From Natrialbaceae archaeon Tc-Br11_E2g1 (GTDB lineage: Archaea > Halobacteriota > Halobacteria > Halobacteriales > Natrialbaceae), in assembly GCA_001564255.1 (NCBI GenBank), contig LKNC01000030.1, forward strand, positions 1 through 15,318: DNA of 15,318 nucleotides, given 5' to 3'. Positions within the stretch are counted from its first letter, which is position 1, and every line of letters begins with the position of its first letter. The notes below the pieces were generated by a model. The model was not told the DNA's origin. It did not search any database and was given only the letters and a program-made list of their open reading frames with translations. A program made the position numbers and the translations under genes. Positions 7,256-13,473 of this stretch are shown piece by piece.

Positions 7256-8815
7256 ATGAGCGAGAACTCACGTTCGAAAGCAGCGCCAGACGGCGGCCTC
7301 AAGGTCCGGGGCCGCCTCGAATCAGTCCGAAACGCGGTTCGGTCGCGTTTCGAGGTAGATACACGTGCCCTCGCCGCGTTGCGCATCACGCTCGGTGTGG
7401 TCCTCCTGCTCGACTTGCTCTATCGGGCGGGGGACATCGAGGCGTACTACACCGACGCCGGTGCCTACCCGCTCGAGGTCTACGAGGCGACCTATCCGCA
7501 GTTCAACGGCCTCTCGATCCACGCCCTGTCCGGTGAGTTGTGGTTCCAGCAGTTCCTGTTTCTGGTCGCCGGCGTGTTCGCCGTCGCGTTGATAGTCGGC
7601 TACCGGACGAGACTGGTCGCCGCCGTCTCGCTCGTTTTACTGTTCTCCTTGCACGCACGAAACCCGGCGGTGCTCAACGGCGGCGACCGATTGTTGCGGG
7701 TCTTGCTCCTGATCGCACTCGTGACACCCATGGGGGAGCGGTGGTCGATCGACGCCCTCCGTCGTGGCTCGGCACGTCCCGCCGTCGCGAGCTTCGCTAC
7801 CGCCGCCTTGCTCGTCCAGCCCGTCGTCGTCTTCACCCAGAACGCGATCCTCAAACACCGCGGGGACACCTGGTACAGCGGCGACGCCGTCCAGATAGCC
7901 CTCGCAAACGACGTGATGACGGTCCATCTCGGGAACCACGTCAGTGCGTATCCCGCCCTCCTCGAGGTACTCAACTGGGCGTGGGTGGTCTTACTCGCCG
8001 GGTCGGGCGTGTTCTTGCTCGTGACGAGTGGGCGACTGCGGGCGCTGTTCGCGCTCGTGTACATCGGCTCGTTCGTCGGGTTACTGGCGTCGGTCTCCGT
8101 CGGGCTGTTCCCGCTCGTGTTGATCGCGACGGTGATCCCCTTCCTGACGACGCCGTTCTGGGAGACACTGGCCCGGTTCGTTCCGTCCCGATGGGGCGAC
8201 CGATTCCCATCTGCGTCGGCGCTCGGGCCGCTCGGTCGCCCGCCGATCGAACGACGCGCCCTCGAGTCGGTCCGGGAGTACGGATACGACCGAGCGGCGT
8301 CGTTCACCCAGGAGTACGGCCGATCGCTGCTGTCCATCGTCGGGGTGTTGCTTCTGTGTTGGGTCCTCCTTTTCAGCGCGACCCACGTGAGCGACCACGA
8401 CGTCCCGGACGCGATCGAACCGGAGTTCCCCAACGAACAGCGATGGGGGCTGTACGCTCCGGACCCATCGACGACCTACAGCTGGTACATCATCGAGGCG
8501 GAACTCGAGAACGGTTCGACCGTCGATGCGTTCGATGGCGGGGAGGTGGTCACAGAGCGGCCGGCCGACGCCTCACAACAGTTCGATACGTTCCGTGATC
8601 GCAAGTTCATGGAGACCGTCCGTGACTCCGGACGGGACGATACGAACAACGTCACCGCCGAGAGGTACGCCGAGTGGGGCTGTGAGCAGGCGAACGCGAC
8701 ACACGACGACGCCGTCGAGCACCTCGAGGTGTACCGGTACGTTCAGGACAGTCCGGTAGACGGGGAGTTCGAAGATCCGCGGGGCCCGTTCACGGTCATC
8801 GAGCGGGAGTGTTGA
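7256..8815 (+). CDS. HTTM domain (vitamin K gamma-carboxylase-like) membrane protein
   Basis: An integral membrane protein of 519 aa from the HTTM family, related to vitamin K-dependent gamma-glutamyl carboxylase. The N-terminal part (about 37-305) holds six to seven hydrophobic helices. The family hallmark NAILKHRGDTWYSGDAV carries K200, which aligns by motif with the catalytic lysine of the carboxylase. A further helix lies at about 355-378. The C-terminal, probably outward-facing domain (about 380-519) has the recurring QRWGLYAPDPST...W motif, an acidic surface and two cysteines (C476, C519). I chose the ATG at 7256 because the promoter-like island lies directly before it; the open frame to 7001 overlaps the permease. 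The gene is on the same strand as the ABC exporter and converges, with a 7-bp gap, on the DUF5518 gene. Whether it carboxylates anything is unknown. Confidence 0.85.
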   Translation: MSENSRSKAAPDGGLKVRGRLESVRNAVRSRFEVDTRALAALRITLGVVLLLDLLYRAGDIEAYYTDAGAYPLEVYEATYPQFNGLSIHALSGELWFQQFLFLVAGVFAVALIVGYRTRLVAAVSLVLLFSLHARNPAVLNGGDRLLRVLLLIALVTPMGERWSIDALRRGSARPAVASFATAALLVQPVVVFTQNAILKHRGDTWYSGDAVQIALANDVMTVHLGNHVSAYPALLEVLNWAWVVLLAGSGVFLLVTSGRLRALFALVYIGSFVGLLASVSVGLFPLVLIATVIPFLTTPFWETLARFVPSRWGDRFPSASALGPLGRPPIERRALESVREYGYDRAASFTQEYGRSLLSIVGVLLLCWVLLFSATHVSDHDVPDAIEPEFPNEQRWGLYAPDPSTTYSWYIIEAELENGSTVDAFDGGEVVTERPADASQQFDTFRDRKFMETVRDSGRDDTNNVTAERYAEWGCEQANATHDDAVEHLEVYRYVQDSPVDGEFEDPRGPFTVIEREC

Positions 8816-8822
8816 ACGGCGC

Positions 8823-9347
8823 TCACCGACGTTCCTCGTCCGGGCCCTCGGGCTGGTCCTCGAGTTCTTCCTGCCAACGTGTCGGCTCCGCCTCGTCGGT
8901 CCCGGTGCGCTCTCGCTTCTCGTCTCGGCGGGGCTCGGCCGGCCGCGTCCCGATCGTCTCCGCGGTACTCGCGTGTCTCTCGGGGTACTCCCGGGCAAGA
9001 TAGGCACCCAGATAGCCCCCGAGCGCGCCGAGGCCGGCGGTGTAGACGAGCATGGTGGCGACGGCGAAGCCGAGGAACACGAGGAAAAAGAAAAATCCCC
9101 CGACAGGTACTCCACCGACGCCAACGCCGAGGCCAAGGAACGCAAAGACCGCGAGGGCGATCAGCCCGATCGGAACGAACATGATCAGGCCGGCGAGCGC
9201 ACCCGCGAGTGCGCCGTCGGTTTCCTCGGGGCCCTCGAGAAAGCCCGAGACGAGCCCGCCCAGTAACGTCGAGAACGGCAGAACGGAGAGGACGACGCCG
9301 ACGACTGCGCCGATGAGGGCGTTGATAACGGTATGTCGAGTACCCAT
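8823..9347 (-). CDS. DUF5518-type membrane protein
   Basis: A 174-aa protein with four probable membrane segments in the first 115 residues, rich in small residues (GALAGALAG, GLGVGVGGVPVGGFFF). It then has a hydrophilic, strongly charged tail of about 60 residues. The N-terminal NALIGAVVGVVLSVLPFSTLLGG pattern matches the haloarchaeal DUF5518 family, for which no function is known. The ATG at 9347 lies 37 bp after the stop of the AI-2E-family transporter on the same strand. A GCTTTTCC element about 26 bp upstream suggests its own leaderless promoter as well. The charged tail probably faces the cytoplasm and is unlike the mostly hydrophobic short versions I recall of this family. Confidence 0.75.
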   Translation of the reverse strand: MGTRHTVINALIGAVVGVVLSVLPFSTLLGGLVSGFLEGPEETDGALAGALAGLIMFVPIGLIALAVFAFLGLGVGVGGVPVGGFFFFLVFLGFAVATMLVYTAGLGALGGYLGAYLAREYPERHASTAETIGTRPAEPRRDEKRERTGTDEAEPTRWQEELEDQPEGPDEERR

Positions 9348-9369
9348 AGCCGAGATACCACGTCGGCGA

Positions 9370-9377
9370 GGAAAAGC
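9370..9377 (-). promoter_or_regulatory. Possible TATA-like box of the DUF5518 gene
   Basis: On the minus strand GCTTTTCC is centred about 26 bp before the ATG at 9347. It has the same core and spacing as the element before the ABC operon (5111-5119). It lies inside the 37-bp gap after the transporter gene, so the downstream gene may be transcribed both from here and by read-through. Confidence 0.35.
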
Positions 9378-9384
9378 CAGGGGG

Positions 9385-10485
9385 TCAGTCGGTTCCCGGC
9401 TCGGCGGCCTCGGTCCGTGCGTCGTCGACCGTCGAGGCGTCGGTAGCCGACTCGAAGTCGCCGCCGGCTTCCTCGAAGGCCTCGAGTTCCGCGCTGTTTA
9501 CCTCCTCTGCGAGCAGGGAGACGGCCTCGACGAAGACGGCGACGATCAGCGGGCCGACGACGATGCCGATCGCCCCGAGGGTAAAGAGGCCGCCGGTGAA
9601 GCCGACGAAGTAGAGACTGCCGGGGAGGCCGGCAGAGCGGCGGGCAAGCCGCGGACGAACGGTGACGTCGGGCAGCCAGGCGATCAGGAGGATCCCGAAG
9701 ACGCCGACGAGAGCGCCGGCGAGGAGTTCGCCGACGGCGACGTGGTAGAGCGCGATCGGGACGATAAGCAGGCTCGGGCCGATGATCGGCACGAACTGCA
9801 AGATCGCGGCGATCATCGCGAGGGTAAAGGGGGCGTCGTAGCCGAGCAGCCAGAAAAACGGGTAGCCGACGACCAGGGTCGTCACCGACGTCGCGAGCTG
9901 GAGGACGTAGATCGCGTACAGCGTCTCCCGGGTTCGGGCGGCAAGCGCGTGGGCGACGTCGCGGTACTCGTGGGGGATCGGCGCGATGGCCGCCCGTCCG
10001 GCCTCCCCACCTTTGAGGAGGATCGCGAAAAGCAAGAGCACGAACAGTGCGAACTTGACGGCCAGTTCGGGTGCGGCGGTCGCAAACGAGACCGCGAGCG
10101 ACTGGACCTGCGCGATCGCCCACTGCTGGACCTCGACGGCCTCGAGGGTCGTCTCCGCCTCGAAAACCGCCACCGTCACTTCCGCGGGGAGCCCTTCGAG
10201 GACCGAAATGAGTTCACCACGACGGAAATACAGCGTCGCGACGATCGGTGCGAAGACGGCGACCGCTCCGACGAAGCCGACGAGCGTCGCGAGGGCCCCG
10301 GCAGTCCACCGGGAGAGTCCCCGGCGCTCGAGCCATCCACAGACAGGCAAGAGGACGTACGCGACCGTCAGCGCGAAGAGGATCGTCCCGAGCACCTCGA
10401 GCAAGATCGCACCCGTCACGATCCCGAGGACGGCGACGACGCCCGCGAGGACGTACCGACGGTGATTGTTTGGCACAGACGACAC
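9385..10485 (-). CDS. AI-2E/PerM family transporter
   Basis: A 366-aa multi-pass membrane protein of the AI-2E exporter (PerM, formerly UPF0118) family. Family features: an N-terminal pair of hydrophobic helices (about 10-40), a helix at about 60-85, a hydrophilic amphipathic stretch (about 88-140), then a dense membrane core. The core contains the conserved segments LQFVPIIGPSLLIVP, ALVGVFGI, VRPRLARRSAGLPG and FTLGAIGIVVGPL. Substrates in this family are mostly unassigned; some bacterial members act in sodium/proton exchange or signal export, and that should not be read into this gene. The C-terminal 40 residues are acidic and lie outside the membrane. The start is a GTG at 10485, fixed because an in-frame TGA lies directly upstream. 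A palindrome and a TATA-like box are in the divergent promoter region. Confidence 0.88.
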   Translation of the reverse strand: MSSVPNNHRRYVLAGVVAVLGIVTGAILLEVLGTILFALTVAYVLLPVCGWLERRGLSRWTAGALATLVGFVGAVAVFAPIVATLYFRRGELISVLEGLPAEVTVAVFEAETTLEAVEVQQWAIAQVQSLAVSFATAAPELAVKFALFVLLLFAILLKGGEAGRAAIAPIPHEYRDVAHALAARTRETLYAIYVLQLATSVTTLVVGYPFFWLLGYDAPFTLAMIAAILQFVPIIGPSLLIVPIALYHVAVGELLAGALVGVFGILLIAWLPDVTVRPRLARRSAGLPGSLYFVGFTGGLFTLGAIGIVVGPLIVAVFVEAVSLLAEEVNSAELEAFEEAGGDFESATDASTVDDARTEAAEPGTD

Positions 10486-10503
10486 TCACGTGCGAGAACC
10501 AAA

Positions 10504-10522
10504 ACAGTTCGCCTCGAACTGT
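10504..10522. promoter_or_regulatory. Perfect 19-bp palindrome, candidate operator
   Basis: ACAGTTCG and CGAACTGT flank a CCT spacer, giving two exact 8-bp half-sites. The site is 19 bp before the transporter GTG and just downstream (on the minus strand) of a CATATATC element centred at about 10530. Transcription of the transporter should therefore start in or next to the palindrome, a classic repressor position. It also lies upstream of the divergent small membrane-protein gene. As RNA it could form a short hairpin, but it has no T-run. Confidence 0.6.
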
Positions 10523-10524
10523 GG

Positions 10525-10535
10525 TAGATATATGA
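10525..10535 (-). promoter_or_regulatory. TATA box in the divergent transporter promoter region
   Basis: TAGATATATGA on the plus strand (TCATATATCTA on the minus) is the strongest AT element between the two divergent genes. On the minus strand it is about 45 bp before the transporter GTG at 10485, predicting a leader of about 20 nt. It is nearly symmetrical and could in principle also serve the plus strand, but it is 90 bp from the ATG at 10620. Confidence 0.5.
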
Positions 10536-10569
10536 TTTCCTCGTTCCGTCGCCGTGGGAACCGTTCGGG

Positions 10570-10577
10570 TGAATAAA
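10570..10577 (+). promoter_or_regulatory. Possible TATA-like box of the small membrane protein
   Basis: TGAATAAA is centred about 46 bp before the ATG at 10620 and is the nearest AT-rich element to it. It would give a leader of roughly 20 nt. The match to a TATA element is only moderate. Confidence 0.3.
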
Positions 10578-10619
10578 CACGACGCCGGGAGAAGGCTACC
10601 CGACGACCCAAGCCCAACC

Positions 10620-10928
10620 ATGGATGAGTACACAGCGATCATCGCGACCGCCAACACCGCGACGCTCCTCATCGGCGGGTTGATCGTCCTGTTTGCCTAC
10701 CGCGCGTTCCGTCGCACCGGGTCCCCGGCGCTTCGTGCCGTCGTGGTCGGGTTCGGGCTGATCGTCGTCGGCACGACGGTGGCAGGGATCGTCCACGCAG
10801 TCGGCGGCAGCGTCGCCCTCGGTGTCGCTATCCAGAGTAGTGCCACCGCCTGTGGCTTTTTCGCGTTGCTCTACTCGCTTTACGTCGAGACGGAACGGAC
10901 GGACGTGATCAAAGCGACCCGCAGGTAG
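10620..10928 (+). CDS. Small multi-pass membrane protein (DUF7521-like)
   Basis: A 102-aa protein with three probable membrane helices (about 5-28, 37-60 and 66-92). A basic loop YRAFRRTGSP lies between the first two, and a short polar tail ends in ATRR. The pattern RTGSPALRAVVVGFGLIVVG followed by QSSATACGFFALLYSLY resembles small haloarchaeal membrane proteins classed as DUF7521; that assignment is from memory of the pattern. Such proteins have no known function. I chose the ATG at 10620 rather than the upstream in-frame ATG at 10554 because the hydrophobic region starts right after it and the 22 extra residues are polar and unlike the family. It is divergent from the AI-2E-family transporter across the palindrome and convergent with the helicase, 40 bp away. 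Confidence 0.65.
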   Translation: MDEYTAIIATANTATLLIGGLIVLFAYRAFRRTGSPALRAVVVGFGLIVVGTTVAGIVHAVGGSVALGVAIQSSATACGFFALLYSLYVETERTDVIKATRR

Positions 10929-10968
10929 CCGACGGGTGCGGTCGTACTGTCGGACGGCTCCGCCCCGT

Positions 10969-13350
10969 TCACTCCAGACGCTCCCGAAAGCGCTCAAGGC
11001 CAACGTCGAGCATGTCGGGACTCACCGCCTGGAACTCCTCGCGTTCGTCAGGGGGCAGATACGCACGAACCGAGTCCCAGCTATCCCTGGCGTACCGCTC
11101 GTCCAGAAAGACGCGCACGCCGACCTCCTCGGGCCCGCGGATCACGCGTCCGATTGCCTGCCGGGCCTTTCGCACGGCGGGGACGGTGAGTGCATACGCG
11201 AACCCATCCCCGAACTCGTCGTCGTAGGCCCGCCGCAGCGCTTTCGTGCGCGGACTCGAGGTGTTGACGATGGGAACGCCACAGATCACCGCCGCCGCCA
11301 GACGATCGCCGCTGTAGTCGACGCCCTCGGTGAGCGTCCCCCGCAGGCTCGTGACCAGCACCTTCCCGTCGCCGGCAAAGAAGTCGTCTTTCAGCGACTC
11401 CGTTACCTCGTCTGCACTCGAGGCGTCGAGCAAGACCGGCTTTTCGACCCGCTCCTCGAGGACCGCCGCGGCCCACTCGGCCTCGCCGTAACTCGGCATC
11501 CCCACCAGGACGTTCCCGGGAACGGTGGCGATCTCGGTGAGCGCGTCGGCGTAGACCTGTCGCGTTCGGTTCTCCTCGCCCGGCCGGCCCCGGTTGCCGT
11601 AGGTGAACTTCGGCGTGGCGACCGCGAAGCTCTCGCGGTTTTCCCCGGGGAAGTGCAGCCCGTACCGGCGCTCGACGACCGGACGGCCTTTCTCGCGGCG
11701 GACGTACTCGAGGCCGGTCACTTCCGCGAACGCCTCCATTGGCTCTAAGGTCGCACTCATCAGGATACCCCCGCCGAAGGCCGCGAGCCGCGAGCCGATG
11801 GCGTCACTCGGCACGCAGTTGTGCAGGGACAGGCGGGCGTTGTACGCTCGCCGCCAGGAATCGGGTGGTTCGGTGTCGTCCCAGGTGCGCTCGAGGTCGA
11901 TCTCCCGGAAGAAGTCGGTGTGGCCACGGCGGTACCACTCCCCGAGAACGCGTCCGACGGCGGGTGTCGCCCGCGTTTTCTCCTCGTCTTCGGCGTCGTT
12001 CAGGACCCGTTCGACGACCGCGCCGACGTGTTCGGCCCGGACCCAGGCGACGTCGCCGTAGCCAGCGCGGTCGGCCCACTCCGACAGTTCGTCGCGTTCG
12101 GGCGTCTCGGGGTCTCGAAGGGGGATCTCCGCGTCCTCGAGGGCGGTGAGATCCGACCGCCAACCACGGTGGTTGCGATCGAGATGGGCCCGGACGCGTC
12201 GGTCGAGTTCCTCACGCAGCGCCGAGATGAACTCCCGGGTGCGCTCGAGTTCCTCGAAGGAGACGTCGGTGTCGGCCAGTTCCGCCCGGACGAGTTCCGC
12301 GTCGGCGGTCTCGGAGCCGCCCTCGACCTGTCGGCCCTCGCGCTCGAGTGTGATCGGCTGGACGACCCGGGAGAGTTCGGTCTCGGCGTCCCGCAACGTT
12401 CGGTCGGTGACGCCCTCGCTGACGAGGTCGCGCACGCGGGGCTCGAGCATGTGCGCTTCGTCACAGACGACGAACGTCGAGTCATCGAGGAGCGCACCGG
12501 TGAAGGCGGCGGTCGTCGTCGGGTCGAACGCGTGGTAGTAGTTGCCGATGACGACCTCGACGTGGCCGAGGAGTGCGCCCATCACCGAGTGTGGGCAGGT
12601 GCCGTGGCCCGCCGACCGGGCGATCAAGTCCTCGGGGGAGAGGAGGCCGGTCTCGGTGAACCCGAAGGGGACCGCTTCGGCGGCGTCGCCCTCCCCGTCC
12701 TCGGGTAAGTCCTCTAAGTACTGCGCGTAGAACGGGCAGTACTCGACGCCGCCCCCGCCGTCGTCGTACTCGGGCAGGTCCGGCGGGTACGGCGTGGGTT
12801 CGCCCGCGGTCTCGAGGAATCGTGCCCCGCTACCTCGTCGGCCGCTGTCGGCCAGCCCGGTCTGTTGCTGGCGGCCTCGAGCGGCCAGCACGCCCGCGGT
12901 GGTGTCTCCGCCCTCGCCGGTCAGCCCCCGGGTGCGGTCGCGCAGGGACTCACAGCGGTCGTAGACGTTGCCGTCGTCGAATCCCGCTTTCGCCTCGCGG
13001 TTGTACGGGCAGACGTCGGCTTTCCCGACGAGCGTGAGTCCGGAAACGGGGTCGTACCGTTCGGGGAGGTTCGCGTTGATCGTCCGTAGGTCCTCCTCGA
13101 ACTGACGCAGTTGCTGTTTGACGCTCGTGAGCACGAACACGCGCTCGAAGCCGGTCTCCGGATCCCGAACGAGGTCGATGCCCGCGGTGAGGGCGATCAT
13201 GGTTTTGCCGGTCCCGCAGGCCCCCTCGATCACGGTGTAGCCGCCGTCGCGCCCGGTCTCTACGGCCGTTTCGATGCCGTCTACCTGCTCGTCGTACGGT
13301 TTCTCGTGGCCGAAGACCGACCGCCACTCTGTCATCGGTGTCGTACTCAT
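10969..13350 (-). CDS. ATP-dependent Fe-S DNA helicase, XPD/DinG (Rad3) family
   Basis: A 793-aa superfamily 2 helicase, probably a 5'-3' DNA helicase in repair or recombination. Motifs counted from the ATG at 13350: Walker A GACGTGKT (43-50), Walker B/DEAH CDEAHML (296-302) after an XPD-like VIGNYYHAFDP, motif III-like LMSATLEP (530-537), a C-terminal RecA domain, and motif VI QAIGRVIRG (731-739). Four cysteines (C114, C133, C205, C252) lie between Walker A and DEAH and match the position of the XPD/DinG 4Fe-4S domain; their spacing is unusually wide (see findings). The ATG at 13350 is chosen because a TATA box at 13394-13402 overlaps the longer GTG start at 13404. The ATG at 13335 is a less likely alternative. 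The gene is 123 bp downstream of the formate dehydrogenase gene and appears to have its own promoter. Confidence 0.9.
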   Translation of the reverse strand: MSTTPMTEWRSVFGHEKPYDEQVDGIETAVETGRDGGYTVIEGACGTGKTMIALTAGIDLVRDPETGFERVFVLTSVKQQLRQFEEDLRTINANLPERYDPVSGLTLVGKADVCPYNREAKAGFDDGNVYDRCESLRDRTRGLTGEGGDTTAGVLAARGRQQQTGLADSGRRGSGARFLETAGEPTPYPPDLPEYDDGGGGVEYCPFYAQYLEDLPEDGEGDAAEAVPFGFTETGLLSPEDLIARSAGHGTCPHSVMGALLGHVEVVIGNYYHAFDPTTTAAFTGALLDDSTFVVCDEAHMLEPRVRDLVSEGVTDRTLRDAETELSRVVQPITLEREGRQVEGGSETADAELVRAELADTDVSFEELERTREFISALREELDRRVRAHLDRNHRGWRSDLTALEDAEIPLRDPETPERDELSEWADRAGYGDVAWVRAEHVGAVVERVLNDAEDEEKTRATPAVGRVLGEWYRRGHTDFFREIDLERTWDDTEPPDSWRRAYNARLSLHNCVPSDAIGSRLAAFGGGILMSATLEPMEAFAEVTGLEYVRREKGRPVVERRYGLHFPGENRESFAVATPKFTYGNRGRPGEENRTRQVYADALTEIATVPGNVLVGMPSYGEAEWAAAVLEERVEKPVLLDASSADEVTESLKDDFFAGDGKVLVTSLRGTLTEGVDYSGDRLAAAVICGVPIVNTSSPRTKALRRAYDDEFGDGFAYALTVPAVRKARQAIGRVIRGPEEVGVRVFLDERYARDSWDSVRAYLPPDEREEFQAVSPDMLDVGLERFRERLE

Positions 13351-13393
13351 CGTCGGGCGTCCAAAGCGTTGGCGGACCTGGCTGCCCTTTCGG

Positions 13394-13402
13394 TTATAAA
13401 CC
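13394..13402 (-). promoter_or_regulatory. TATA box of the helicase gene
   Basis: On the minus strand GGTTTATAA is centred about 47 bp before the ATG at 13350, giving a predicted leader of about 20 nt. It overlaps the GTG at 13404 that would give an 811-aa protein, so that longer start would precede its own transcript and is rejected. Confidence 0.55.
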
Positions 13403-13428
13403 ACCGTATCCGGCCCGCCCGCCGAGGG

Positions 13429-13443
13429 GGGGCGTAGCGCCCC
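13429..13443 (-). terminator. Small GC hairpin after formate dehydrogenase
   Basis: GGGGCG and CGCCCC pair perfectly across a 3-nt loop, 31 bp beyond the formate dehydrogenase stop. There is no T-run after it on the minus strand. Archaeal termination relies mainly on T-runs, so this is only a candidate for 3'-end structure or chance in GC-rich DNA. Confidence 0.2.
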
Positions 13444-13473
13444 GATTCAGCGACGCCGGCACCCCGATCCACA

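Noticed and set aside
8816..8822. Terminator or small RNA between the HTTM and DUF5518 genes
   Set aside because: The gap is only 7 bp and has no structure.
9052..10527. 491-codon plus-strand open frame opposite the AI-2E-family and DUF5518 genes
   Set aside because: It is a shadow: very charged low-complexity composition typical of the antisense strand of GC-rich haloarchaeal genes, while the minus strand encodes clear membrane proteins.
11821..12708. 295-codon plus-strand open frame inside the helicase gene
   Set aside because: It is antisense to the conserved helicase motifs and has no promoter or recognisable domain.
13351..13404. Longer helicase start (GTG at 13404)
   Set aside because: The start codon overlaps the TATA box, so it would not be on the transcript. 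The extra residues are basic and unlike the family.
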